Assembly (NCBI GenBank): GCA_947589095.1
Contig: CANQBX010000003.1
Coordinates: 29,404-93,403 of the forward strand
DNA: 64,000 nt
Direction: 5' to 3'
From: an uncultured Lachnospiraceae bacterium
GTDB taxonomy: Bacteria; Bacillota; Clostridia; Lachnospirales; Lachnospiraceae
Shown here: positions 17,322-25,769 of the stretch, in pieces
Layout of the letters: each line of letters starts with the position of its first letter
Numbering within the stretch: position 1 is the stretch's first letter
Position numbers and translations under genes: made by a program
The notes under the pieces: generated by a model
Databases searched by the model: none
What the model was told of the DNA's origin: nothing
What the model saw: only the letters and a program-made list of their open reading frames with translations

Positions 17322-19082
17322 TTATCTGCCAGCGGCCGTCAGCGTGAGAATCCGGTTATATTCCGAGAGGAGCGTTTCTTCCTTCTTGCGCATGGAGACG
17401 CACAGAAGATCGCCCCGGAAGGCCAGCTCGAAGCTGACGCTGCCGATGGAGGTATCGATGATCTGGCAGACCGCGATGAAAGTATCGGGGGCCAGCCAGG
17501 CCGCGCTGGTATAGCACTGGAACGAATAACCCGGGAAAATGCCCGGGCGGCATTCGCCGAGCCCGAAGGGCAGGCGGCATTCCTGACCGCGATAATGGTA
17601 GAGCAGATCTCCGCCCTTTCCGTCTTCGGAGAAGGAAAGCGTGAAATCCGTAAAATCGCTGTCCGGCTCCGCGCAGACATAGGAGACGTCTCGGACATCC
17701 GCTTGGACAGTGGTTTCCGGCGCAAACGATATAGGAGATTTGACCGCGCGCAGCGCGAGATGCTGCATACGGTAGGCAAGGGCGTTCGGGTCCGGGCCGG
17801 CCGTTTCCGCATTTCTATGCGAGTAGGGTGCCGGCGACTCACTGCTTGTGTTTTCATGCGGGCAGGGTGCCAGTGACGTTCTGATTGTATTTTCATGCGG
17901 GCAGAATGCCAATGACGCACTGCTCGTATCGTGAGTTTCTTGACTATGCGTAGTCTGATTATGCAGGGTTATGCCCGTACTGTCTGCTTCTGTACGGTTG
18001 TCAGTGCCAGATTTTTCGCGACAGGAATTATGACTATATTGAACGTCACCTGAAGGCATACCTGCAGCCGCCGCGCCGCCCATATTGCTGCCGTTTATCG
18101 AAGCCAGCACCGTCTCCCACAAAGCGTCGAACAGATACTGGTTGCCGCCGGCCGATGTCTGGCTGTCCGAGCAGAAGACGCAGACGAGATCAGCGCCGGG
18201 GCAGCAGATCACCAGCTGGCCGCCCATGCCGTAGAGAAAGAAGCTGTCGCTGCGGCCGCGCCAGATCTGGTAGCCGTATCCGCAGCTTTCCTCCGGGATC
18301 GGCCCCGTGGCCAGCGTCGGGGTGAGGCAGGAGACCGCCTTTTCCAGGAAATCCGCGGGCAAAAGCTGCTTCCCGTTCCAGCGTCCCTTCTGCAGCAGAA
18401 GCTGTCCCAGAAGCAGCAGGTCCATCGGAGTACACATCAGGCCGCTGCCGCCCTGGGGTTCGCCGTACTGGTTGGGCAGGACGTAGGATTCCTCGGACCA
18501 GCCGATCTCGCGGAGCGCCCGGTCTTTCAGAAAATCAAGCATCGGCCGGCCGGACAGGCGTTCCGCCAGCTGGCAGAGCACATGGGCGGCTGACGTGTCG
18601 TAGCGAAAGACCGTCCCGGCCCTGTGGGTTGGCGCAACCTTGAAAAAGCTTTCCGTCCAGTCCATATCTTTGGCGATCTTATAGGTAGTGGAGGCGTGGC
18701 AGGTGCGCATCATCAGCATATCCCGGACGCGCATCGACCGGATATAGGGGTGGACCGTCTCCGGCAGTTTGTCGGGGAAGAAATCCGTGATCTTATCGTC
18801 CAGGGAGAAGCGCCCGTCCGCCTCCAGAATGCCGAGAGCCAGCGCATTCAGCGATTTGCAGATGGAGAACATCCGGTGGAGCATGCCCTTTTCGAAAGGA
18901 TGGTAATAACCTTCGCAGATCAGTTTCCCATGCCGCATGAGAAGAACCGCGTGGACAGGGAAGGGACAGTTATCCAGCCGATTGAGAAGGGCGAGTACGA
19001 CCGCCGGGTCGACCTGCGCATCCCAGGCGGGAAAGAGTTTCACATTTTGAGGCGAACGGGTTTCCTTTCTGTATTCCGACAT
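17322..19082 (-). CDS. Beta-lactamase-fold serine hydrolase with in-frame repeat insert
   Basis: A 586-residue protein. The N-terminal about 330 residues are a class C beta-lactamase/esterase domain: FSICKSLNALALG supplies the SxxK motif, YDTSAAHVLCQLAERL the Tyr motif. The C-terminal about 150 residues form a beta-rich domain seen in similar Clostridia esterases. Between them is a low-complexity stretch with three 13-residue repeats (SLAFCPHENT, SLAPCPHENT, SPAPYSHRNA, about residues 384-423) that are translations of the 39-bp palindromic element. An AAAAGGAGG site precedes the ATG. It lies convergent to the GH43 gene. The substrate is unknown. Confidence 0.87.
   Translation of the reverse strand: MSEYRKETRSPQNVKLFPAWDAQVDPAVVLALLNRLDNCPFPVHAVLLMRHGKLICEGYYHPFEKGMLHRMFSICKSLNALALGILEADGRFSLDDKITDFFPDKLPETVHPYIRSMRVRDMLMMRTCHASTTYKIAKDMDWTESFFKVAPTHRAGTVFRYDTSAAHVLCQLAERLSGRPMLDFLKDRALREIGWSEESYVLPNQYGEPQGGSGLMCTPMDLLLLGQLLLQKGRWNGKQLLPADFLEKAVSCLTPTLATGPIPEESCGYGYQIWRGRSDSFFLYGMGGQLVICCPGADLVCVFCSDSQTSAGGNQYLFDALWETVLASINGSNMGGAAAAGMPSGDVQYSHNSCREKSGTDNRTEADSTGITLHNQTTHSQETHDTSSASLAFCPHENTIRTSLAPCPHENTSSESPAPYSHRNAETAGPDPNALAYRMQHLALRAVKSPISFAPETTVQADVRDVSYVCAEPDSDFTDFTLSFSEDGKGGDLLYHYRGQECRLPFGLGECRPGIFPGYSFQCYTSAAWLAPDTFIAVCQIIDTSIGSVSFELAFRGDLLCVSMRKKEETLLSEYNRILTLTAAGR
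17812..17930. repeat. 39-bp palindromic element, three tandem copies inside a CDS (locus 2)
   Basis: Units begin at 17820, 17859 and 17898, exactly 39 nt apart, with loops CCGGCGA, CCAGTGA and CCAATGA. They lie in frame in the serine hydrolase gene and encode 13-residue repeats on the minus strand. Confidence 0.85.
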
Positions 19083-19118
19083 TGGTTTTTCCTCCTTTTG
19101 GCACAGATCATCGTTAAT

Positions 19119-19149
19119 ATGTACATTTTATCACAATTATTATGTACAT
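19119..19149. promoter_or_regulatory. Paired ATGTACAT palindromes, candidate operator
   Basis: The 8-bp palindrome ATGTACAT occurs at 19119-19126 and 19142-19149, 23 nt apart, in the AT-rich region between the serine hydrolase and the divergent sugar importer operon. Two equal half-turn-spaced sites suggest binding by a dimeric regulator. Confidence 0.45.
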
Positions 19150-19239
19150 GGAATCCCTCTTTTGCGGACGGAATATGGGGCGGATGGAAATGGCTGGTAT
19201 GTTTTTTGGAAAAACAACTAAATTTTATGATGTTTTTTA

Positions 19240-19268
19240 TTGATTTGATGGAAATATTGATGTATAAT
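19240..19268 (+). promoter_or_regulatory. Sigma-A promoter for the sugar ABC importer
   Basis: TTGATT at 19240-19245 and TATAAT at 19263-19268, 17-nt spacing. About 125 nt of leader follow; no known riboswitch is seen in it. Confidence 0.75.
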
Positions 19269-19406
19269 GTCTCCTAGACGTGGGGGCGGATCTTATAATC
19301 GTGGTATTCTTATGTTCACGCTCCGGTCTGAAACGGCAGCCTATCAGACGTGCATCCGGTTCTTTACGGTTGCCGAGGCTGAATTATATATTTTCAGGAG
19401 GGAAAT

Positions 19407-21098
19407 ATGAAAAGAAGAATCTTATCTGTAACAACCGCCGTTGCCCTGACAGCGGCGCTGCTGATGACCGCCTGCGGCGGTGGAAGTACTGGCAGCAGCG
19501 GCTCCGGCGACAGTGGCGCCGGCACTACTACGGCAGCTGGGGGGGCATCCTCCGGCGGCAGCGAGTCTTCCGGCGGATCGGGAGAGTATCAGCTGACTAA
19601 CATCAAGGTCATCGTTGACGGTACCGTAAACTCCGTCAAGCAGGAGACCGAGTTCCAGAGAACCACACGCGACGCGTTCATTCCTCAGCTGGAGGCAGCG
19701 ATCTCTGAGAGGATCGGTCATGACATCACGATCGATTTTGAAGTAGGCGACCATTCCAAGTACAGCGAGTATGTTGGCCGTATGTTCGTCAGCGAGCAGT
19801 ATCCGGACGTTATGATCATGAGCGCGGCCATGATGCGTCAGTATCAGGACACCGGCCTTCTGTGGGACATGAGCGAGGCTTATGCCAACGCGGAGTTCCA
19901 GAACAGGATCCAGCTGACCGGTATTGCCGAGAGCATGAAGGATTCCCAGGGCCGTCTGTACGGCTTCGCACCGACCTACGGCAACGGCTGTATCACCTAT
20001 ATTAAGCAGGCGTGGCTTGACAACTGTGGCATCAACGGCGACGACATCAAGACCTACGACGACTTCTACAACATGCTGAAGACTTTCACCCAGGGCGATC
20101 CCGACGGCAACGGCGTGGACGGCGATACATACGGATTCATTTCCGCCGGCCTGATCGGTACCGAGGCTCCGTGGACCAACTACATGGCTGAGTTCTGGCA
20201 GGATGCTTATCCGAACATCGTTCAGGGCGAGGACGGCGTATGGTACGACGGTTTCCAGACCGACGCGACGAAGGCGGCTCTGGAGAGATTAAAACAGGCT
20301 TACTATGTTGACAAGGTCATCGACCCCGACAGCTACACCGCAGGCACCAAGCAGGCCCGTGAGAAGTGGTGGGGCGCTGAGCAGGTCGGTTCTGCCGGCG
20401 TGTTCTCCTACTGGGCAGGCAACTGGTATAATAACCTGATCACCAACCTTGGAAAGAACGACCTGGACGACAGAGTATATGAGCTGGCTCCGATCGAGGA
20501 GATCAAGAATTCCTGGGGCGGTTATCTGAACAGAGAGGCTCCCGTGTGGGTCATCATTGACGACGGCGACGGCGACGATTCCCGCGAGCAGGCGATCTTC
20601 GACGCATTCCTGGATACGATGCTGGACGGCGACAAGATCCAGACCCTCTGGACCTACGGACCGGAAGGCGTGACATGGTCCACCGAGGCCGAAGAGTTCG
20701 TAACGAACCCCGACGATCCGGATAAGCGGAAAGAGTACTCCTATGCAGAAGGCGAATTCCATATGCGTCCCGACCTGGCTGATCCGAACACGATCGCAGG
20801 CAAGAACCATCTGGATCCCGCTCTGGTCGTATCCCCGCTGACCAATGGTTATGTCAGCAGCAACGACAATCAGGATATCAGCAACAAGTTCTTCACCGAT
20901 AACTGCGTGGACGCTCCGGCATCTCCGACATCTCCGACTTACAGCGAGAGATCCGCAGAGATCATGGACGCGAGAGACGTAGCCATCTCCTCTGTAGTTG
21001 TACAGGGCGGCGATGTGGACGCGGCGATGGATACCTATAAGGCGACTGTAGGTACTCTGGTCGATCAGATCCTGGAAGAGCTGAACTCCGCTGAATAA
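19407..21098 (+). CDS. Extracellular solute-binding lipoprotein of an Lpl/Ytc-type sugar ABC importer
   Basis: A 563-residue lipoprotein with lipobox LLMTACGG (Cys23) and a Gly/Ser/Thr-rich linker to about residue 55, then a mature domain like LplA/YtcQ family 1 binding proteins (PDVMIMSAAMMRQYQDTGLLWDMSE). Length fits the large oligosaccharide-binding class. Its partners are the two permeases downstream. No ATPase is in the operon; such importers commonly share a general MsmX-type ATPase. Neighbouring CE12 and GH43 genes suggest a plant oligosaccharide substrate. Confidence 0.93.
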   Translation: MKRRILSVTTAVALTAALLMTACGGGSTGSSGSGDSGAGTTTAAGGASSGGSESSGGSGEYQLTNIKVIVDGTVNSVKQETEFQRTTRDAFIPQLEAAISERIGHDITIDFEVGDHSKYSEYVGRMFVSEQYPDVMIMSAAMMRQYQDTGLLWDMSEAYANAEFQNRIQLTGIAESMKDSQGRLYGFAPTYGNGCITYIKQAWLDNCGINGDDIKTYDDFYNMLKTFTQGDPDGNGVDGDTYGFISAGLIGTEAPWTNYMAEFWQDAYPNIVQGEDGVWYDGFQTDATKAALERLKQAYYVDKVIDPDSYTAGTKQAREKWWGAEQVGSAGVFSYWAGNWYNNLITNLGKNDLDDRVYELAPIEEIKNSWGGYLNREAPVWVIIDDGDGDDSREQAIFDAFLDTMLDGDKIQTLWTYGPEGVTWSTEAEEFVTNPDDPDKRKEYSYAEGEFHMRPDLADPNTIAGKNHLDPALVVSPLTNGYVSSNDNQDISNKFFTDNCVDAPASPTSPTYSERSAEIMDARDVAISSVVVQGGDVDAAMDTYKATVGTLVDQILEELNSAE

Positions 21099-21111
21099 TT
21101 GTTTTATCCAT

Positions 21112-21147
21112 AAGCCGTCCCGTCCGGGGGGCGGGGCGGCTTATTTT
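21112..21147 (+). terminator. Terminator or attenuator after the binding-protein gene
   Basis: AAGCCGTCCCG at 21112-21122 pairs with CGGGGCGGCTT at 21132-21142 (one wobble), followed by ATTTTC. It lies within the operon, so it likely reduces permease expression relative to the binding protein. Confidence 0.7.
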
Positions 21148-21191
21148 CAAAATGTGAGTATATGGCTTTGTATCGCGTTACTGCACCAGCA

Positions 21192-21310
21192 TCCGGAAAA
21201 TACGCCGATGACGCATTCTGTGCGGCTGTAACCGTATCCGGTGAATGGCAGCCGCATAATCTTTGTATCGCGTCATCCTCCGAGAATGCGCCGGCGGCGC
21301 ATTTTCCGGG
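21192..21310. repeat. Large imperfect inverted repeat upstream of the permease gene
   Basis: CCGGAAAATACG (21193-21204) matches inverted CGCATTTTCCGG (21298-21309); CGCATTCT (21212 on) matches AGAATGCG (21283-21290); TGCGGCTG matches CAGCCGCA further in. Local hairpins with loops CCGATGA and CCGGCGG resemble the 39-bp element. TTTGTATCGCGT appears twice. Confidence 0.55.
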
Positions 21311-21345
21311 TGAAAATATCAGGAAAAGGAGAGAGGTATCAAGGT

Positions 21346-22311
21346 ATGAGCAAGAAGAAAAAGGTAACTCCCGAAGGCATTGAGGTTCGGGAAAAACCGT
21401 TAGGACTTCGCATCTGGAATAACCGGGGACATTATCTGATGTTTTTACCCGTATTCCTGTTCGTGTTGATCATCTGCTACTGGCCCATGCTGGGCATCCG
21501 GTACTCCTTCATGGAGTACAAGGCGGGACCTGCCGCTCCGACATGGACGGGCCTGACGCATTTCCAGAGAATGTTCAGCAATACCGCGTTCTGGGACGCG
21601 TTTCGGAATACGCTGATCCTTAGTATCGTAAAACTGTTTTTGTCTACGTTTGCATCGGTGGTCGTCTCCATTTTCTTAAATGAGATGGGCAGCCTCTTCA
21701 TGAAGAAGAGCCTGCAGACCATTATCTATCTGCCCCACTTTATGTCCTGGGCGGTGGTTGCGTCTATCTTTACGTTGATCCTGTCCCCGTCCAGCACCGG
21801 TATGTTAAACGGTATGCTGCGGGATTGGGGGATACTGGGGGCCAATGACAGCAACATCCACTTCCTGGCCGACGAGGGCCTGTGGCGGCCGATCTTCTAT
21901 CTGATTAATATCTGGAAGGAAACCGGATGGGGAACGATCATCTTCCTGGCGACGCTGTCCGGTATCAGTCCGGAGCTTTATGAAGCGGCCGACATCGACG
22001 GCGCGACCCGTATGCAGAAGATGATGTACGTGACGCTGCCTGCCCTTTCCAATACGATCATCACCGTACTGATCCTGAATCTGGCGAAGGTTATGAACCT
22101 GTTCGAGTCGGTATTCGTATTGTACAATCCGGCTGTATACAGCGTATCGGATGTTATCGGTACCTATATCTACCGTCAGACATTTACGGTTGCGAGACCG
22201 GACTACGGATATTCCACAGCGGTTGGTCTGTTCCGTTCCCTGGTCGGGTGTATCCTGGTATTGATCTGTAACCACGCCAGCAAGAAAGTACGCGGCCGTG
22301 GTATCGTATAG
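21346..22311 (+). CDS. Sugar ABC transporter permease, LplB type
   Basis: A 321-residue permease with about six membrane helices. The N-terminal region reads HYLMFLPVFLFVLIICYWPMLG, followed by the LplB-like YSFMEYKAGP. The coupling motif appears as YEAADIDGATRMQKMMYVTLP. The start at 21346 has GGAGAGAGG upstream; the longer frame begins inside the inverted repeat. It pairs with the next permease to form the CUT1-type channel. Confidence 0.94.
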   Translation: MSKKKKVTPEGIEVREKPLGLRIWNNRGHYLMFLPVFLFVLIICYWPMLGIRYSFMEYKAGPAAPTWTGLTHFQRMFSNTAFWDAFRNTLILSIVKLFLSTFASVVVSIFLNEMGSLFMKKSLQTIIYLPHFMSWAVVASIFTLILSPSSTGMLNGMLRDWGILGANDSNIHFLADEGLWRPIFYLINIWKETGWGTIIFLATLSGISPELYEAADIDGATRMQKMMYVTLPALSNTIITVLILNLAKVMNLFESVFVLYNPAVYSVSDVIGTYIYRQTFTVARPDYGYSTAVGLFRSLVGCILVLICNHASKKVRGRGIV

Positions 22312-22322
22312 GAGGTGCGGAG

Positions 22323-23186
22323 ATGGCTAAGACGAAAGAAGTTGCAAGCAGAAAGAAGAAATTTACGCTGTTTGATGCGATCAACTATCTCGTATTTATC
22401 ATTGTTGCGCTGATCATTCTGGTTCCCATCTGGAAGGTGGTCGTGGACTCTCTGAACGCGGTTGGCGTCTACCAGTTCCGCCTGTGGCCTTCTGACTTCA
22501 CGCTGGATGGCTACAAGGTCATCCTTGGAGAGCAGGGCCTGTTCCGGCCGCTGATCAACTCCTTCGTGACGACGATCTTCGGAACCCTGCTGGGCCTGGT
22601 GCTCTCTACACTGGGAGGATATGTACTGATCCAGTTTGATATGCCGGGGCGCAACCTGCTGGCGTATTTCCTGCTGTTCACGATGATCTTTTCCGGTGGC
22701 ATGATCCCTGAGTACCTGGTCATGAGACGGTTGGGACTTCTGAACAACATGTGGATCCTGGTGATCAAGCATGGAATCAATGTCGGCAATATCGTTCTGA
22801 TGAGGAACTTCTTCGAAGGAATTCCGTCCAGCCTTTTTGAGGCGGCGAAGATCGACGGATGCTCCCCGATGGGAATATTCATAAAAGTCGTGCTTCCGCT
22901 TTCCAAGGCGGCGCTTGCTTCCATCGGACTGATGTTTGCCGTAGGCGTGTGGAACGATTACACCACCGTGCAGATCTACATTACGAATCCGAATTTCGTA
23001 AACTTCCAGTATAAGCTGCGTGTCATGATCATGAACGGCGACACGCCGCCTACCCAGTATCCGGTGTCGCAGACTACGCTGTATAACGCAGGAATCATCG
23101 CGGCGATCCTGCCGTTCATGATCCTGTATCCGTTCCTGCAGGATTACTTTGTAAAGGGTGTGAATATCGGAGCGGTTAAGGAATGA
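22323..23186 (+). CDS. Sugar ABC transporter permease, YtcP type
   Basis: A 287-residue CUT1 permease. The start has an AGGAGGTG site 11 nt after the previous stop. Visible features include AINYLVFIIVALIILVPIWKVVVDSLN at the first helix and the coupling loop FEAAKIDGCSPMGIFIKVVLP. It is the last gene of the sugar importer operon; a terminator follows 47 nt later. Confidence 0.94.
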   Translation: MAKTKEVASRKKKFTLFDAINYLVFIIVALIILVPIWKVVVDSLNAVGVYQFRLWPSDFTLDGYKVILGEQGLFRPLINSFVTTIFGTLLGLVLSTLGGYVLIQFDMPGRNLLAYFLLFTMIFSGGMIPEYLVMRRLGLLNNMWILVIKHGINVGNIVLMRNFFEGIPSSLFEAAKIDGCSPMGIFIKVVLPLSKAALASIGLMFAVGVWNDYTTVQIYITNPNFVNFQYKLRVMIMNGDTPPTQYPVSQTTLYNAGIIAAILPFMILYPFLQDYFVKGVNIGAVKE

Positions 23187-23232
23187 TGGGCGGCTGAATG
23201 GCGGCGAATCGTTAATATGGATATGAATGGAC

Positions 23233-23270
23233 GACCGGAGCGGAGGGATTGCTGCTCCGGTCGCTTTTTT
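23233..23270 (+). terminator. Intrinsic terminator after the sugar importer
   Basis: GACCGGAGC (23233-23241) pairs with GCTCCGGTC (23254-23262), followed by GCTTTTTT. Confidence 0.85.
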
Positions 23271-23277
23271 CAGGCAG

Positions 23278-23298
23278 GCAAGCGCCGGTGACGCTTGC
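23278..23298. repeat. 39-bp palindromic element, short copy (locus 3)
   Basis: GCAAGCG (23278-23284), loop CCGGTGA, CGCTTGC (23292-23298): a perfect short stem. It marks the left edge of the AT-rich island, directly before the GNAT gene's ribosome site. Confidence 0.65.
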
Positions 23299-23312
23299 AC
23301 GGAGGAATAGCA

Positions 23313-23798
23313 ATGGATCTTGAGTATAGAAAAATTACGGAATTTCCTCGTGGGACACTGGCTGCCCTTTTGAAAGACGCTTATTCTTTTGAACCGGGAT
23401 TTGAACCGTATTGGCAAAAACAATGGAAGGAATTTGATGATTTTTTCTATGATAATCCCCGTATCGCCGAATTCAGCGGCTTTATGACGGTTCTGGACGG
23501 CGAGCCGGTCGGCTTTGTTTCATGGAATCCGACACATCTGCCTGAATTTACGGAGGTCGGACATAATTGTATTGCAGCGAAATACAAAGGAAACGGCTAT
23601 GGAAAAGCGCAGATGAGAGAGGCGGTAAAACGTATAAAGGAACAGGGCGCGAAAAAGATAATCGTCTGGACAAATGAGCGTTTACTGCCCGCTCAATATA
23701 CTTATGAAAGCGCGGGCTTTCATTTTGTAAAGAAAAGCGAGGAAACGATCTGTCCTGAAATTGCGGGTCAGAGAGTCTATTATGAAATTATTGTATAA
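23313..23798 (+). CDS. GNAT-family N-acetyltransferase
   Basis: A 161-residue GNAT protein. The acetyl-CoA binding motif A appears as CIAAKYKGNGYGKAQM (Q/R-x-x-G-x-G/A pattern), after a central beta strand GFVSWNP. The ATG at 23313 is used because GGAGGA lies 6 nt before it. The acceptor substrate is unknown. From here to about 28.3 kb the DNA is clearly richer in A+T and in AAA/ATA-type codons than the flanks, suggesting acquisition by transfer. Confidence 0.88.
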   Translation: MDLEYRKITEFPRGTLAALLKDAYSFEPGFEPYWQKQWKEFDDFFYDNPRIAEFSGFMTVLDGEPVGFVSWNPTHLPEFTEVGHNCIAAKYKGNGYGKAQMREAVKRIKEQGAKKIIVWTNERLLPAQYTYESAGFHFVKKSEETICPEIAGQRVYYEIIV

Positions 23799-23848
23799 GG
23801 ATTTGGAAGAATAACAATGAAATTGGTGATTTTTTAAATTTAATGACG

Positions 23849-23914
23849 CAGAAACGGTCGTAAAATCAATCGTAAAAAAATACGATTGATTTTACGACCG
23901 TTTCTGTGTATAAT
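23849..23914 (+). promoter_or_regulatory. 26-bp perfect palindrome overlapping the promoter of the AlbA_2-type gene
   Basis: Arms 23849-23874 and 23881-23906 are perfectly complementary around an A6 loop. The right arm contains TTGATT (23886-23891), which with TATAAT (23909-23914) makes a promoter of 17-nt spacing. The hairpin could end transcription of the GNAT gene, but its overlap with the promoter also suits an operator. Confidence 0.75.
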
Positions 23915-23947
23915 ATAAGCAGTAAAATTGGAAAGGAAGTACCATGT

Positions 23948-25201
23948 ATGCATGAAACAAGAACAACAGAGTTCAAAGAAAAGATTACAAATACATTTTT
24001 AAAAACAGTAAGTGCCTTTTCAAATTACGATGGAGGAGAGATTTATTTTGGCATTGACGACAATGGTAATATCAAAGGACTGTCGGATGTAAGGCAAGCG
24101 TGTCTGGATATTGAAAACAAAGTGAATGACAGCATTACTCCGCAGCCGGATTATACACTGGAACTGCAGAATAATGACAGGACGATAAAGCTGACTGTAA
24201 AAAGCGGCCCTCAAAAGCCTTATTTATATAAATCGAAAGCGTACAGACGAAATGATACTGCAACGATAGAGGTTGACACACTGGAATTGTCAAGACTGAT
24301 TCTGGAAGGGAAAAATATCAGATTTGAGGAATTGCCATGTAAAGAACAGAAACTGACGTTTGATATCTTATGCCGAAAATTAAAAGAATGCATTCAGATA
24401 GAAACTTTTAATCAGGATACCCTGAAAACGCTGAATTTATATAACGATGTCATTGGGTATAATAATGCGGCCGGTATTTTAGCGGATAAAAATCATTTTC
24501 CGGGAATTGATATTGTAAAGTTCGGTGAAAACATCAGTGTGATCCATAAAAGGGCGACGCTTGATCATATATCCATTTTGGCAGTATATGAAAAAGCATT
24601 GGAAGTATTCAGGGATTATTATCAATATGAAGAAATCCGGGGCGCCGATCGGAAAAAGATAGAGAAAATACCGGAGGCTGCATTCAGAGAAGCGATTGCG
24701 AACGCATTGATTCATAGGGTGTGGGATGTGGAGGCACAAATAAAGGTCTCGATGTTTGATGACAGAATAGAGATTATTTCTCCGGGAGGGCTGCCGTCCG
24801 GAATCACAGAAGATGAGTATTTGGCGGGAAAACTCTCGGTTTTAAGAAATAGAGATCTTGCAAATGTATTTTACAGGCTGGGGTTTGTGGAAATATTTGG
24901 TACGGGAATCACGCGGATAAAACAGCTCTATGAAGAAGGATTAAAACAACCGGGCTTTGAATTGTCGGAAAATACAATTAAGATTGTACTCCCGGTTTTT
25001 GAGGAAAACCTGAACTTATCGGAAGACGAAAGAAAAATATATAAGATTTTAAGCAGGACAATGTTAAAATCCATCAGCGAAATCGCGCCGTTTCTTGAGT
25101 TTGGCAAGTCAAAGACAACGCAGTTACTGAAAGAGATGAGTAAAAAGGGTATTGTGAAAATTGAAGGTGCGGGACGAGGTACTAAGTACATGATAAAATA
25201 A
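23948..25201 (+). CDS. AlbA_2/Schlafen-type ATP-binding putative regulator
   Basis: A 417-residue protein of the group often annotated as ATP-binding or AlbA-like DNA-binding protein. Residues about 5-120 form the AlbA_2/Slfn domain (ETRTTEFKEKI, SAFSNYDGGEIYFGIDDNG). Residues about 240-340 form a GHKL-like ATPase fragment (EAIANALIHRVWD, ISPGGLPSGI, GTGITRIKQL). The C-terminus ends in a winged helix (ISEIAPFLEFGKSKTTQLL). Such genes are common in accessory islands; function is unsettled, with proposed roles in regulation or defence. The start has GGAAGG upstream; the long palindrome covers its promoter. Confidence 0.85.
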   Translation: MHETRTTEFKEKITNTFLKTVSAFSNYDGGEIYFGIDDNGNIKGLSDVRQACLDIENKVNDSITPQPDYTLELQNNDRTIKLTVKSGPQKPYLYKSKAYRRNDTATIEVDTLELSRLILEGKNIRFEELPCKEQKLTFDILCRKLKECIQIETFNQDTLKTLNLYNDVIGYNNAAGILADKNHFPGIDIVKFGENISVIHKRATLDHISILAVYEKALEVFRDYYQYEEIRGADRKKIEKIPEAAFREAIANALIHRVWDVEAQIKVSMFDDRIEIISPGGLPSGITEDEYLAGKLSVLRNRDLANVFYRLGFVEIFGTGITRIKQLYEEGLKQPGFELSENTIKIVLPVFEENLNLSEDERKIYKILSRTMLKSISEIAPFLEFGKSKTTQLLKEMSKKGIVKIEGAGRGTKYMIK

Positions 25202-25225
25202 TTCTTATTGAAAGGACTGTTTAAT

Positions 25226-25555
25226 ATGGCAACCTTTGATGAATTTATGAAACTGGACATTCGCGTAGGGACGATCACAGCCGCAAGAGTGTTTGAAAAA
25301 GCCAGAAAACCCGCATATCAGTTAACGGTGGATTTTGGTGAGGAGATCGGAGTGAAAAAATCATCTGCCCAGATCATGGACCATTATACTCCGGAGGATT
25401 TGGTTGGAAAACAGGTACTTGCTGTTGTGAATTTCCCGCCTCGGCAGATTGCCGATTTTATGTCCGAAGTCCTTGTACTCGGAACATACAGTGAGGGCGG
25501 CGTGGTTTTAGTCACCCCTGACATGGCCGTAAAAAACGGGGACAAGCTGGGATAA
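25226..25555 (+). CDS. csaA: CsaA-like tRNA-binding domain protein
   Basis: A 109-residue single-domain protein with the EMAP II/CsaA OB-fold: FMKLDIRVGTITAARVFEKARKPAY, then SSAQIMDHYTPEDLVGKQVLAVVNFPPRQIA. Length matches Bacillus CsaA, described as an export-linked chaperone and tRNA-binding protein. ATG 25226 is preferred over 25208 because of AAAGGA before it. It sits 24 nt after the AlbA_2-type gene and may share its transcript. Confidence 0.9.
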   Translation: MATFDEFMKLDIRVGTITAARVFEKARKPAYQLTVDFGEEIGVKKSSAQIMDHYTPEDLVGKQVLAVVNFPPRQIADFMSEVLVLGTYSEGGVVLVTPDMAVKNGDKLG

Positions 25556-25562
25556 TTTGAAC

Positions 25563-25724
25563 GATTTTCGGTTCCGTCACGGCATGACGCCGGCGCAGGC
25601 GCTTCAAACGCCAGGCTTGGAATTTTTGGTTTTTGAAAAAGACAGAATTCAACTATCAGCATGCAAAAATCAGAAATTGTTTGCGTTTAGCTATTGCAAG
25701 GGAGTCTTCCATCTGCTACAATAA
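25563..25724 (+). pseudogene. Possible transposase or integrase C-terminal remnant
   Basis: An open frame without start begins DFRFRHGMTPAQALQ, reminiscent of the C-terminal end of some DDE integrases (xxMTPAQxL). It stops at 25722-25724, within the promoter of the next gene. No other part of an insertion sequence is visible. Confidence 0.3.
25694..25722 (+). promoter_or_regulatory. Sigma-A promoter for the abiE pair
   Basis: TTGCAA at 25694-25699 and TACAAT at 25717-25722 with 17-nt spacing, 47 nt before the AbiEi start. Confidence 0.65.
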
Positions 25725-25769
25725 ATGTGTACAAAAGCACAGAACAGCATGTAGAAAGTTGGTGCTTAT

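Noticed and set aside
22203..23423. A 406-codon minus-strand ORF
   Set aside because: It lies opposite a conserved permease gene and crosses a terminator and the GNAT start; no family features.
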